Shown piece after piece: positions 54,469-63,577 of a stretch of DNA of 64,000 bases. The stretch is taken from contig NZ_CP038141.1 in the NCBI RefSeq assembly GCF_006542355.1, forward strand, positions 1,866,001 through 1,930,000, read 5' to 3'. Both the position numbers and the translations under genes were made by a program. Positions within the stretch are counted from its first letter, which is position 1, and each line of letters starts with the position of its first letter. Source of the stretch: Swingsia samuiensis (GTDB taxonomy: Bacteria; Pseudomonadota; Alphaproteobacteria; Acetobacterales; Acetobacteraceae). The notes under the pieces are model-generated. The model was given only the letters and a program-made list of their open reading frames with translations, searched no databases and had not been told where the DNA came from.

Positions 54469-54498
54469 AAAAAGGGTCAGTCTTTACTGACCCTTTTT
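54469..54498 (+). terminator. Rho-independent terminator after acpP
   Basis: AAAAAGGGTCAGT (54469-54481) pairs with ACTGACCCTTTTT (54486-54498) around a CTTT loop, with the T tract in the right arm. It lies directly after acpP and before fabF, so fabF probably has its own promoter or depends on readthrough. Confidence 0.9.
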
Positions 54499-54591
54499 AT
54501 TCTATTGTGAGATGAAGCTAAAAACGATATATTTCTTACAAAAGAATTAAAAATCGAAAAATAAAGCTATAATGTGAGGCTAGAAGCATCG

Positions 54592-55875
54592 ATGAGCGGG
54601 ACAACAACAAACGGAAGACGTGTCGTCGTCACGGGTATCGGTGTCGTGAGCCCATTAGCGGTAGGCGCAGAACGGACTTGGAAACGCCTAATTGAAGGCC
54701 AGTCTGGTATTCAGCGGATTACACATTTCGATCCTTCTGAGTTGCCTGCCCAAGTTGCAGGGCAAGTCCCTGAAGGCCCAACAGATGAAGGCGGTCTGAC
54801 CTTATCAGATTGGATCCCCACTAAAGATCAGAAGAAGATGGATCGGTTTATCCATCTAGGATTGGTTGCTGCGATTCAAGCAGTTGAAGACTCGGGATGG
54901 AAACCAGAGAGCGAAGATGATCGCTGTGCTACAGGGGTTATGATTGGCTCTGGTATTGGCGGCCTTCAAACGATTTATGAAGGCTCGTTAACGGTTTCGA
55001 GTGGGAAAGCCCGTCGTTTATCACCATTTTTTATCCCTTCGGCATTAATTAATCTGATTTCTGGCCACCTTTCGATCCGGTATGGATTTAAAGGTCCCAA
55101 CCATGCTGCTGTAACCGCTTGTGCAACAGGCGTACATGCGATTGGGGATGCTGCTCGTCTCATTCAGTATGGGGATGCAGATGTCATGATCGCTGGCGGT
55201 GCAGAAGCGGCTATCTGTGCTTTAGGAATTGCTGGTTTCTGTTCAGCAAGAGCCTTATCGACTGGCTCTAATGAGGACCCTACAAAAGCGTCTCGTCCAT
55301 GGGATAAAGACCGTGATGGTTTTGTTATGGGTGAGGGAGCTGGCGTGGTCGTTTTAGAAGAATACGAACATGCTAAACGACGGGGCGCCAAAATTTATGG
55401 CGAAGTCGCCGGCTACGGTTTGTCAGGAGATGCTCATCATATTACGGCGCCAGCAGAAGGGCATGAAGGTGCTTTCCGCGCGATGAAGGCAGCTCTTAAA
55501 AACAGTCATATGGCTCCATCAGACATTGATTATGTGAATGCTCACGGGACATCAACGATGGCTGATGACCTTGAGTTAGAGGCTGTAGAGCGTTTCTTTG
55601 GTGATCATGCGAAGAATTTAGTGATGTCTTCTACAAAATCTTCTATCGGGCATCTTTTAGGCGCTGCTGGCGCGGTAGAGGCAATTTTCTGCTTACAAGC
55701 TATTCGTGATGGGGTCGTTCCTCCAACGTTAAATCTAGAGAACCCTGCCCGTGAGAGCGTGATTGACCGGGTTCCTCTGAAAGCGCAACAAAGAAAAATC
55801 AATGTTGCCTTATCAAATAGCTTTGGTTTTGGCGGGACGAACGCCAGTATTGTATTGAAACGTGTTGAAGATTAA
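54592..55875 (+). CDS. fabF: 3-oxoacyl-ACP synthase II
   Basis: FabF condenses acyl-ACP with malonyl-ACP. Cys177 lies in the nucleophile segment VTACATG; the two catalytic histidines are in NAHGTST and GHLLGAAG. The GFGGTNAS end motif is present. I prefer ATG at 54592 over GTG at 54574 because family proteins begin close to RRVVVTGIG. It is 427 residues, the typical length. mltG follows by 18 bases. Confidence 0.96.
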   Translation: MSGTTTNGRRVVVTGIGVVSPLAVGAERTWKRLIEGQSGIQRITHFDPSELPAQVAGQVPEGPTDEGGLTLSDWIPTKDQKKMDRFIHLGLVAAIQAVEDSGWKPESEDDRCATGVMIGSGIGGLQTIYEGSLTVSSGKARRLSPFFIPSALINLISGHLSIRYGFKGPNHAAVTACATGVHAIGDAARLIQYGDADVMIAGGAEAAICALGIAGFCSARALSTGSNEDPTKASRPWDKDRDGFVMGEGAGVVVLEEYEHAKRRGAKIYGEVAGYGLSGDAHHITAPAEGHEGAFRAMKAALKNSHMAPSDIDYVNAHGTSTMADDLELEAVERFFGDHAKNLVMSSTKSSIGHLLGAAGAVEAIFCLQAIRDGVVPPTLNLENPARESVIDRVPLKAQQRKINVALSNSFGFGGTNASIVLKRVED

Positions 55876-55893
55876 TGTGGGTGTATTAAACTA

Positions 55894-56940
55894 ATGCCAG
55901 AAGACCAATTGGAAGAAGATGAAGAAGTAAAAAAGCCACTTCTTCCTCCTAAGTTTGGTCGTAAGGCATTATTTTTTTTAGCCCCAGTATTTGTAATTAT
56001 CGCTGGTATGGCTGGTTATGGTCATTATACTGACCCCGGCCCATTACCAGAGAATAAAGTATTTGTTGTGCCTCACGGCAGTAATTTAACTGTTGTTGAG
56101 GCTCTGCAAGGGGCTGGAATAGTCTCTCCAACGTGGACATCGCGTGTTTTTTTTCGCGGCGCAGCTTTTATAACTCATAAAGAGGGGTCCATACACGCGG
56201 CGGAGTTTCAATTTCCTGCGCATGTTTCTATGGCGCATGTTTTAGAAATTTTGCGTCATGGAAAGCCTATCTCGCATCAATTAACTATTCCTGAAGGAAT
56301 TACGTCTAAAAAAATTGTAGACATAATAAATAATGCGCCTTTTTTATCTGGAAAATTGACGGAAATTCAAGAAGGAACAGTTTTTCCTCAAACGCTAGCG
56401 TATGTTTTGGGAACACCCAGACAAAGCATTGTGGAGCGCTTGCATAGCATTATGGAGAAAAATCTTAATGATGCTTGGAATAAGCGAGATATGCTTGCGT
56501 TGGATGGATTAGTTCAAACACCACAAGATTTGTTAATTATTGCTTCGTTGATTGAGAAAGAAACAGCTCTGCCGAATGAAAGGCCAAGGGTTGCGCGTGT
56601 TTTTTTGAATCGTTTAAAACTTGGCATGCGGTTACAGACCGATCCAACTGTGATATATGGTTTAAGCGATGGGAGTGGGGTGTTAGATCATCCCCTTACG
56701 CATGCTGATCTGATGACCCCTAATCCTTATAATACATATTTAGAAACAGGATTACCGCCAGGGCCAATTTGTGCGCCCAGTAAAAGTTCTCTATTCGCAG
56801 CAGCCCACCCTGCTGATGGTAAGGAATTATATTTTGTTGCAAATGGGAATGGAGGACATAATTTTTCAGAAAATTTAAAAGAACAAAATAATAATATCCG
56901 AGCCTATCACCATAAAGTTTTGTCCTCAGGTAGTCATTAG
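55894..56940 (+). CDS. mltG: Endolytic murein transglycosylase
   Basis: MltG cleaves nascent peptidoglycan strands in the periplasm. The 348-residue protein has a cytosolic acidic N-terminus, a membrane helix (about 25-43), an N-terminal LysM-like part (about 55-125) and the YceG domain with catalytic Glu221 in IASLIEKETA and the downstream QTDPTVIYG and TYLETGLPPGPICAP. The position after fabF is common in proteobacteria. Confidence 0.95.
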   Translation: MPEDQLEEDEEVKKPLLPPKFGRKALFFLAPVFVIIAGMAGYGHYTDPGPLPENKVFVVPHGSNLTVVEALQGAGIVSPTWTSRVFFRGAAFITHKEGSIHAAEFQFPAHVSMAHVLEILRHGKPISHQLTIPEGITSKKIVDIINNAPFLSGKLTEIQEGTVFPQTLAYVLGTPRQSIVERLHSIMEKNLNDAWNKRDMLALDGLVQTPQDLLIIASLIEKETALPNERPRVARVFLNRLKLGMRLQTDPTVIYGLSDGSGVLDHPLTHADLMTPNPYNTYLETGLPPGPICAPSKSSLFAAAHPADGKELYFVANGNGGHNFSENLKEQNNNIRAYHHKVLSSGSH

Positions 56941-56942
56941 CT

Positions 56943-56970
56943 TCTCCCCCAATCTATTAATTGGGAGAGA
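56943..56970. terminator. Imperfect hairpin between mltG and SYLF gene
   Basis: TCTCCCCCAAT (56943-56953) pairs with ATTGGGAGAGA (56960-56970) with one C.A mismatch. It lies between two convergent genes. No T run follows, so it is a weak terminator candidate. Confidence 0.4.
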
Positions 56971-56984
56971 GCCCTATCAATCGC

Positions 56985-57833
56985 TTATCGGTGACGATGT
57001 TGAATAGGTGCTAAAGATTGACTGGTAATGCTTGATCTCTGCGTAGACGGCGCATTGTCTTGTACTGGGTCAATATTCGTTTCTGACGTGTTGGCGGAAG
57101 CCGTTGAAGCACTCGCATTGGATGCCGCAGGTAGTTTAGCGGCGTTCATCATAGCGCGGCGCAAAGGGTCTGCGGCAGGGTTATTCACCCTCATCGTTAT
57201 AATAATATCTTCAGGGCCAACACTTTGGTTGTAGTAGGCACGGTTTGCACCACTATCCGATGTTAGCTTTGAACCACCTATCGCTGCACCTGCATACAGT
57301 CCTTGGGCTTTTTGAGCTGCGTAGATGTCTGTATTTTTTGCTCCAGCGGTACTGTCTTCAAGGCCTGTGCCAATGGATGCGAAAGAAGCAGAGGCCGAAG
57401 CATCAAACTTGAATTGGCTATCTAATAGAGCCTGAATGCCACGCTTGGACATAATGAAGAAGATGAGCTCTTCATTTTGAACCCCTAGTTGCAGGCCGAA
57501 AGAACCAGAGTGTAGGCGGTAAAAAGCAGGGTCTGACCAAGAACCACGAGCATCACGGCTCATAAGCACGCATCGACCGCCCGAACCACCAAAAGCGATA
57601 GACATATTAAAGATCGATGGGCAGATCATGACGGCTTTTGCTTGGGCCAACAGCTTCTGGGAGCGAGAGTTGGCGGTTGTCTTAGCAAATAGATCCTGCA
57701 CAGCCAGCGTCGCATGATCAACTGTGATTTGCTGATCACTTGCTGTTGTTTGAGGTTCATTCGAGCAGGCGGTGAGTACTGACAATCCAACAGTTAGAAG
57801 AGTTGTTGAACGAAAAAGACCAGATAAGGTCAT
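56985..57833 (-). CDS. SYLF/Ysc84-domain lipoprotein
   Basis: The protein, 282 residues from ATG 57833, has a signal peptide with lipobox LTAC and a SYLF domain (about residues 65-220, with AKAVMICPSIFNMSIAFGGSGG, DPAFYRLHSGSFGLQLG and LYAGAAIGGSKL). The domain binds lipids in eukaryotic relatives and occurs in bacterial envelope proteins. The C-terminal 50 residues are Ala/Ser/Asn-rich and low in complexity. AAAGG lies seven bases before the ATG; the earlier ATG at 57884 lacks a signal-like start. Confidence 0.85.
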   Translation of the reverse strand: MTLSGLFRSTTLLTVGLSVLTACSNEPQTTASDQQITVDHATLAVQDLFAKTTANSRSQKLLAQAKAVMICPSIFNMSIAFGGSGGRCVLMSRDARGSWSDPAFYRLHSGSFGLQLGVQNEELIFFIMSKRGIQALLDSQFKFDASASASFASIGTGLEDSTAGAKNTDIYAAQKAQGLYAGAAIGGSKLTSDSGANRAYYNQSVGPEDIIITMRVNNPAADPLRRAMMNAAKLPAASNASASTASANTSETNIDPVQDNAPSTQRSSITSQSLAPIQHRHR

Positions 57834-57909
57834 GGGATTACCTTTTAACATATTTAATTCATGCGAGTGTAACAGACATTCCAAGAATACGTATAATGTC
57901 GGAATGCGT

Positions 57910-58698
57910 TTAAAATTTAACGTTCACTGCTTGGGATAAGGCTTCAGAAATACCGGGTGCTGCAGCCAATATGGTAGCGCCTCCTGTTAATCCACCTGTC
58001 TGAAGGAAGGGTGAGGTACGTGCTCCTGCCTCTTCAAGGATAATGAGGGCAGCTGCAACATCCCATAGTTGAATAACGATTTCTAGGTATCCATCGCTTC
58101 TGCCACAGGCAACATCAGCCAGAGCGAGCGCGCCAGAACCACCGGAGCGAGGCATGGCACCTAACGACATGATTGCATTAATTTTTTCTTGAAATAACTC
58201 TGTTGAAACACGGCTCGACCATCCCATTTCAATCATGGATTCTTGTGGATTAGAAATAGGGGATGCTTGAATGCGTTTTCCATTAAGAAAAGCACCATAG
58301 CCTTTGCGGGCTGTAAAGACTTCTTGGAGAGCAGGAGCATTAATAACGCCGGCCACCGGGGTATCTTGTTCTAAAAGGCCAAGAGAGACACACCAGCGGT
58401 CTCTGCCTCGGGCAAAATTAGATGTTCCATCAATGGGGTCAATTACCCAGCGGAAACGACCTTGGCGTGTAAGGCCGCCTTCTTCTCCTTGAAAGCCATC
58501 CTCTGGAAAGAGCTCTTGAATACGTTGGCTCACTAAAGCTTCGACAGCACCATCTGCTTCTGTAAGATAGTCTTGTCTGCCTTTAAGTGTTCCAGTCGGG
58601 CCACCTGGAGGAGGACGCATGGATAGAGCGAGTGCTGCCGCATCACTGACAACACTTCGAGCGGCTTCTAAGCGAACAGCAATTGGGTCAAAACTCAT
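57910..58698 (-). CDS. Inositol-monophosphatase family phosphatase
   Basis: This 262-residue protein has both metal motifs of the family: WVIDPIDGTSNFARG and WDVAAALIILEEAG, with the GEEGG Glu upstream. Members dephosphorylate inositol, histidinol phosphate, PAP or fructose-bisphosphate. The closest relation by eye is SuhB/HisN-like; a histidinol-phosphatase role is possible, as is a role in inositol lipid synthesis near the GINT1-like gene. The 58699-58977 gap to that divergent gene shows no clear element beyond AT-rich sequence and AGAGGAGG before its ATG. Confidence 0.85.
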   Translation of the reverse strand: MSFDPIAVRLEAARSVVSDAAALALSMRPPPGGPTGTLKGRQDYLTEADGAVEALVSQRIQELFPEDGFQGEEGGLTRQGRFRWVIDPIDGTSNFARGRDRWCVSLGLLEQDTPVAGVINAPALQEVFTARKGYGAFLNGKRIQASPISNPQESMIEMGWSSRVSTELFQEKINAIMSLGAMPRSGGSGALALADVACGRSDGYLEIVIQLWDVAAALIILEEAGARTSPFLQTGGLTGGATILAAAPGISEALSQAVNVKF

Positions 58699-58977
58699 AT
58701 ATATCCTATTTCGTATGATGAGTTGTTTGAGAGAACGTTATGATTGTCATAAGGTATTCTGCTGACAACTCCTTTAAGAAGAAGTAGCATAATTTCGTTA
58801 GCGATTGTGTATTAATACGCATCATTGCTTTTAAGTCTTCATCTTAAGCGTTATCTGCTGTGCTACGTTAAGTCTCATTTTTGGGATAAAGATCACAAAG
58901 TTATATGACGATATGTCATTTGGAGTGCATCTTTTCTTTGATATTGTGATGTTGTTTTATGCTTAGAGGAGGTCAGT

Positions 58978-59865
58978 ATGCCGTTTTTGCGTACAGATCA
59001 TTGGCGATGTGCTATTATCCATGCTCCATTAGCTGAGTTGCTTCGTGCGGGAAGCTTGAATGGATTTCAGGTCACAACTTTACCTGATATTGGCGACCAT
59101 CGGTTTTTGGCTGATCCATTTGGTATTTGGCGTGATGGGCGGCTGTATATTTTTGCAGAAGCGTATGATTATCGGAACCCTAAAGGGGTTATAGAAGTAC
59201 TGATTTATGATCGTGATGGCACTTTGTTAACACGTGAGGAAGTGCTGAGCGAAGAATGGCATTTGTCATATCCATATGTTTTTGAACATGATGGTGAAAT
59301 TTTCTTATTACCAGAAGCACATGCCTCTGAGCGTTTATCCCTCTATCGGGCTAAAAATTTTCCGTTTGCTTGGGAACGTGTTGAGGAATTTAATTTTCCG
59401 ATAGGGGCTGTGGATGCCACTCCGCTTCATTATGCAGGGCGCTGGTGGATGTTTTGGACACCTCCTGAAAAATCAAGCCGACAGGATACGTTGAATATTT
59501 CTGTAGCGGATAATTTGATGGGGCCTTGGAAATCATTAGGGCTTTTTTTGAAAGACCGAGCAGGGGCACGTCCTGGAGGATCCCCTGTTGTGGTTGATGG
59601 CGAAATCTTTTTGCCTACGCAGGATTGTCGGGAGACATATGGCCGGGGAATTCGTCTTTTGAAGGTCGAAGGGCTGGACGGGGACTATCCGAAGGTAACT
59701 CCGGATGTACCTTTAGAGCCCCCAGCTGTTTTACGTAATCGCTTTCCTGATGGTTTCCACACGCTTTCTGCTGCTGGTCAGGTGACGTTAATTGATGTTA
59801 AGCGGATTGGGATTGGTCCAAAACGGGACTTGATGAATATGAAGCGTCGTCTTTTAAAACGTTAA
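58978..59865 (+). CDS. GINT1 N-terminal-like beta-propeller protein
   Basis: This 295-residue protein resembles the N-terminal domain of plant glucosamine inositolphosphorylceramide transferase (GINT1), a GH43-like five-bladed propeller. Seen features are HRFLADPFGIWRDGRLYIFAE, LSYPYVFEHDGEIFLLPEA, IGAVDATPLHYAGRWWMFW and RPGGSPVVVDGEIFLPTQD, repeated acidic and aromatic blade motifs. It has no signal peptide, so it is probably cytoplasmic. Homologous bacterial domains often sit with sugar or lipid transferases. The start ATG follows AGAGGAGG. It is tail to tail with the GT4 gene, sharing 68 bases. Function on a glycolipid is inference. Confidence 0.7.
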   Translation: MPFLRTDHWRCAIIHAPLAELLRAGSLNGFQVTTLPDIGDHRFLADPFGIWRDGRLYIFAEAYDYRNPKGVIEVLIYDRDGTLLTREEVLSEEWHLSYPYVFEHDGEIFLLPEAHASERLSLYRAKNFPFAWERVEEFNFPIGAVDATPLHYAGRWWMFWTPPEKSSRQDTLNISVADNLMGPWKSLGLFLKDRAGARPGGSPVVVDGEIFLPTQDCRETYGRGIRLLKVEGLDGDYPKVTPDVPLEPPAVLRNRFPDGFHTLSAAGQVTLIDVKRIGIGPKRDLMNMKRRLLKR

Positions 59866-60931
59866 ATCCCGGGATTTGATTAATGGCTTCGTGACCGTGT
59901 TTTATAAACGCTTCAGGGCCGAAGCGTTTAAAGACACGTTGTCTTGATTGCCTCCCCATCAACTGTAATTTTTCAGGTGTTTGGAGCAGTTTTGCAAGAG
60001 CGGCGGCTAAAGCCGGGGCGTTATTAAAAGGAACGATTATTCCTGAACGGCCATCATCGACAGTTTGTGGAATTTCTCCTGCAGGTGTTGCGATGATCGG
60101 TAAGGCACATGACATTGCTTCATGTGCTGCAACACACATTCCTTCCCAATGTGAAGGTTGTACATAGAGATGAAGGCTGGAGAGAAAAGAAAAAGGCTCA
60201 TCACAATGCCCAACAAACTGCACGGGCAGTTTCTTTTCGGAGACTATTTTCTCTAGCTTTTCACGTTCGGGTCCATCTCCTGCGAAAAGTAGCTCAAACT
60301 TGGGGAGGTTGGGGTGGTCTTTGAGGAGATGAATGGCCTCACAGAGTATGTCATAGCCTTTAACGGGATGCAGCCTGCCTAAAGAACCGATGCGAATGGG
60401 TTCCTGATCGTTATATGGTTTGGCAATGGGGGCAGAGGGATCTGCTCTAAAAATGGGCCAATAGGTAAGGTTATTTTTTAGATTAAGGGCTTTGCGTGTA
60501 AAATCTTCTACACTGGGAGAGTCTGCTATCCATAGAGCCGTGCGCTTACATAAGAGTTTGAGTAAAAGCGCATTGCTTGGTTTGAGACGAGCCGAATGTT
60601 GCCAATGAACGATGGGCAGGTTCATTTTATTTGCGACTATTTGCCCCAATAAGGCGGCTCTCGTTAAAGAAGTCCAAATAAGATCAGGTTGAAATTCTTT
60701 TAATTCGTGCTTGAGCCACTGAAGGGCTGAGAAATGATCTTTAAGGGAACCTGTCCTTACTCGATAAGGAATATGATGGCGCTCAAGGTGCGGTATTGCT
60801 AGGCCATTTCGTTTCTCTAGTCCGAAAACGGTAACATCTCCGCCGCGTGCACGAATAAGAGAAACAATATTAGGGATTGGAAGTTGAGCTCCCCCACATT
60901 CAAGGGAGTTTATAATATAAGCTATTTTCAT
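59798..60931 (-). CDS. Family 4 glycosyltransferase
   Basis: This 377-residue GT-B glycosyltransferase has the donor-binding E-x7-E-like segment EGMCVAAHEAM, RIGSLGRLHPVKGYD and FAGDGPEREKLE. It probably transfers a sugar to a lipid or LPS intermediate at the cytoplasmic face. The last 20 or so residues are a Ser-rich tail antisense to the GINT1-like gene. Its ATG overlaps the previous stop by four bases, so it is the last gene of the lptF-lptG-hydroxylase-nucleotidyltransferase operon. The specificity is unknown. Confidence 0.88.
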   Translation of the reverse strand: MKIAYIINSLECGGAQLPIPNIVSLIRARGGDVTVFGLEKRNGLAIPHLERHHIPYRVRTGSLKDHFSALQWLKHELKEFQPDLIWTSLTRAALLGQIVANKMNLPIVHWQHSARLKPSNALLLKLLCKRTALWIADSPSVEDFTRKALNLKNNLTYWPIFRADPSAPIAKPYNDQEPIRIGSLGRLHPVKGYDILCEAIHLLKDHPNLPKFELLFAGDGPEREKLEKIVSEKKLPVQFVGHCDEPFSFLSSLHLYVQPSHWEGMCVAAHEAMSCALPIIATPAGEIPQTVDDGRSGIIVPFNNAPALAAALAKLLQTPEKLQLMGRQSRQRVFKRFGPEAFIKHGHEAINQIPGFNVLKDDASYSSSPVLDQSQSA

Positions 60932-61683
60932 AAGGAACGCTGCGAAAGAATGTTTTGAACTAAATAAAAATCGGAAGGCTTATCAACGTCCACAGCAGCT
61001 CTACCATCAGAGAGTGGGACCAAGCGAATTTTTGCCCCGGTTAATTTTTCTATACGTCGATATAGGGACTGGCTATCAAGACGTCTAGTCAGAGCACGGA
61101 GAAGTGTTCCCCATCCCAATGTTTTTGCCATTTTCAAAGGGTGTTTTCGGTTTTTTTGCAAGTCTTTCCAAAGGGCAACAACAGCAGAAGCTTTGTCTGT
61201 TTTCATTAAAAAAAGATTACACCCTGAGAAAGTCATATCGGACAAATGGATATATGTTCTTTTGGTGTGTGGAACATCACGTTCGATCGTAGATTTGAGG
61301 GCGATTGCTGCAGCGAGATCACAATCAGGCGCGTTATTTATAAATTCTGAAATCCATTCAGAGCGTAATAAGGCGTGGTCTGCTGTTGTTATCAAGCATG
61401 GGGTGCCGAGGGTTTTTAACCCGTCATAGACGCTTTCGCTAGGGGATGGGAGTGAAGGTAAGATATGCAGAGCAGGGAAATCTGATTTTATAAGATCAGG
61501 CGCTTCGATGCTAACAGTAATAGACCCGAGTTCAGTTGCTGCCTGAAGGGCATTCAGAACGCGCGAAAGCATAGACTGCCCATGGATAGGCAGCAATGCT
61601 TTGTGGGAGACACCCCCTAATTTTGCTAAGGGGTCGTGTTCTCCATCACGGGAGCCAGCTAAAACGAGAACAGGAAGCTTCAC
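60928..61683 (-). CDS. MobA-like nucleotidyltransferase
   Basis: This 251-residue protein has a nucleotidyltransferase fold: LVLAGSRDG, then the Lys in HKALLPIHGQSMLSRVLNAL, and the metal-binding TTADHALL. The C-terminus is basic with VDVDKPSDFYLVQ, typical for MobA-like NTP transferases. A sugar- or alcohol-phosphate nucleotidyltransferase that supplies a donor for the adjoining GT4 is plausible; molybdopterin guanylyltransferase is less likely given the context. Overlaps with both neighbours are four bases. Confidence 0.75.
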   Translation of the reverse strand: MKLPVLVLAGSRDGEHDPLAKLGGVSHKALLPIHGQSMLSRVLNALQAATELGSITVSIEAPDLIKSDFPALHILPSLPSPSESVYDGLKTLGTPCLITTADHALLRSEWISEFINNAPDCDLAAAIALKSTIERDVPHTKRTYIHLSDMTFSGCNLFLMKTDKASAVVALWKDLQKNRKHPLKMAKTLGWGTLLRALTRRLDSQSLYRRIEKLTGAKIRLVPLSDGRAAVDVDKPSDFYLVQNILSQRSL

Positions 61684-62480
61684 GCTGCGTGGCTATTTTG
61701 ATTTGCAGATTGTCGAGCTGAGTCAGGGCGGTCTTTCGGAGGAGCGCCAGTTAACTTCATGACCCAAGGAAAGCGTTTGGCCTCTTCGAGATCATAACCC
61801 AGATTAAAGACGTTTTTGCTACGCAGACGCTCCCGGGATTCTTTATAAAAGCTTCCAAAAATACGGTCAGGAACGTAGTTGGTAATACCATAATTACCGT
61901 TTTCATCATGAAAATGATGCAAGACATGAAGCTGTTTTATATGAGCAACCCATTTCCATTTGGGTTTATAAGCTAAATGTTGAATGCAATGGAAGAATTC
62001 GTAAATACAGGTCATAACGAGTGCTGTTGCAAAAGCAGATAATGCGCCTCCCCATCCATTAATCAGATATCCAACAGGCATTGTAATGATTGCCATTGTT
62101 GGAACGGTATTTAGGGGAGAACCAAACAGCACATCAAGCAGGTGAGGGTCTTGGTGGTGGTCAAAATGAATGCGTTTCCAGAGGCTTGCGGTCCAATGGT
62201 TCCGGTAAAGCCAACGGCCATGCAGAATGTAACGATGGATAAGGTACCAAGCGAGCGGGTAAATTGCGATAACCGTTGGGATGGTTAAGAAGCTTTTCCA
62301 TAGAGGATGAGACAGATACACCCCGCTAATCGTTGAGGCGATAATGAGGGCGAAATAAAATAAAATAGTTGGATAAGTAAGGTAAGCGAACCACAATTGA
62401 GGGAGAGACATTTTCCCCAGATCAAAACTACGGCCCGTTCGAATAGCTGACATATTATGCCATGGTTTAGACTTGCTCAT
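61680..62480 (-). CDS. Fatty-acid 2-hydroxylase-like membrane di-iron enzyme
   Basis: This 266-residue membrane protein has four histidine boxes: HRYILH (82-87), HFDHH (105-109), HCIQH (164-168) and HVLHHFH (185-191). The last continues as GNYGITN, as in the FA2H/Scs7 group (HHFxH..GxGIT). Four membrane helices lie between them. FA2H/Scs7 enzymes hydroxylate fatty acids at C2, often in ceramide. Acetic acid bacteria contain 2-hydroxy C14/C16 acids and 2-hydroxyacyl ceramides, so this is a candidate. A sterol desaturase or sphingoid C4-hydroxylase role is the alternative. The ATG overlaps the lptG stop by four bases. Confidence 0.8.
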   Translation of the reverse strand: MSKSKPWHNMSAIRTGRSFDLGKMSLPQLWFAYLTYPTILFYFALIIASTISGVYLSHPLWKSFLTIPTVIAIYPLAWYLIHRYILHGRWLYRNHWTASLWKRIHFDHHQDPHLLDVLFGSPLNTVPTMAIITMPVGYLINGWGGALSAFATALVMTCIYEFFHCIQHLAYKPKWKWVAHIKQLHVLHHFHDENGNYGITNYVPDRIFGSFYKESRERLRSKNVFNLGYDLEEAKRFPWVMKLTGAPPKDRPDSARQSANQNSHAA

Positions 62481-63577
62481 ATTTCCTCCATTCGCAAAAG
62501 CCAGGTCATTCCTATAAGTGCGCCTAATAGCGGTTCCGAGCCAGCCGCTAAAGGTGCAGCAATTGTCCCGGCATTGCCAAGAGCAGAAATCATTCCTTGC
62601 AGGATTATCAAGCCCAGCCCTCCCGCCAGAACATAGATTGGAAGAGGGGTTCGTAAGCCTGCTCTTGGGGGAATATAGATCACTGGGAGGGCAAATAGAA
62701 GCATTACCGCAACCTGAAAAGGAAGAATTATGCCATTTAACACAGCCATTTTATAATTTGCCCGTGGAAGACTGGCTGGAGCACCTTGATGAATAATAGC
62801 GAAAAGCTGTTTAGGTGTAAGGATAGCGTTGTCTCTGCTTAGAGCCATAATCATGGTGGGTGTGAGCGGAATGATAAAATGATCGTTCCCGGGAGTTACG
62901 TTTGCAAAAGACTGATCGTCGGTGAGACTTAAGTTTTGTGTTCCAGTAGGAACCCAAGCTTTATCTTTATAAAAAAGCGTATCTGCATGTTCTGTCTGGG
63001 TAAGAAGACCGTTTTCATCGCGGTGATAAATCGTAACGTTTCTTAGGAAAGCCCCCCCTTTGGCATATTGCCCAATACTGATAATGCGAAGGCCTGCGCG
63101 GAGCCATAAAGTATGTTGGTCAGGGTTGTTGGGGTTTTCTGCGTTAGGGTCTGTTTTGTTCCACCATGATGTGAGGGCTGTTTCACAAGGGGGAACAACC
63201 CAATAATTAATGATTGAGCCACTTAATCCAACGATGAGTATGGCGGGGATAAACTTTTTATAAAGCCCGCTGGTTGACAAGCCTGCTGCTCGCAGGGCTG
63301 ATATTTCGCTTGAGAGTGTAATTTGAGTTAAAAAGAACAGTCCGCCGACAAGAAAAGAAAAAGGAATAACTTCTACATATAAGCTTGGCAGATGAAGAAA
63401 GAAGAAGGTCAGGATCCCTTTAAAGCCGAGATGCCTGTTTAAAATAGGAGTTGTTTGCTCGAGAAGGGCTAAAATTTCGAGCAACGAGATGAGCACACCT
63501 TCACAGATGAGAAAGCGCCCAAGCAAGGATCGATTAAGGTAATAATCAAGCACAGAGATGAAAGGGAATTTGTTCAT
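62477..63577 (-). CDS. lptG: LPS export ABC permease LptG
   Basis: LptG is one of two membrane subunits that extract LPS from the inner membrane with LptB. The 366-residue protein has three N-terminal helices (LLGRFLICEGVLISLLEILALLEQ onward), a beta-jellyroll periplasmic domain (about 135-250) and three C-terminal helices ending RMEEI. The ATG at 63577 overlaps the lptF stop as ATGA; the open frame to 63643 is antisense-like read-through in lptF. It is followed directly by the hydroxylase gene. Confidence 0.9.
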   Translation of the reverse strand: MNKFPFISVLDYYLNRSLLGRFLICEGVLISLLEILALLEQTTPILNRHLGFKGILTFFFLHLPSLYVEVIPFSFLVGGLFFLTQITLSSEISALRAAGLSTSGLYKKFIPAILIVGLSGSIINYWVVPPCETALTSWWNKTDPNAENPNNPDQHTLWLRAGLRIISIGQYAKGGAFLRNVTIYHRDENGLLTQTEHADTLFYKDKAWVPTGTQNLSLTDDQSFANVTPGNDHFIIPLTPTMIMALSRDNAILTPKQLFAIIHQGAPASLPRANYKMAVLNGIILPFQVAVMLLFALPVIYIPPRAGLRTPLPIYVLAGGLGLIILQGMISALGNAGTIAAPLAAGSEPLLGALIGMTWLLRMEEI

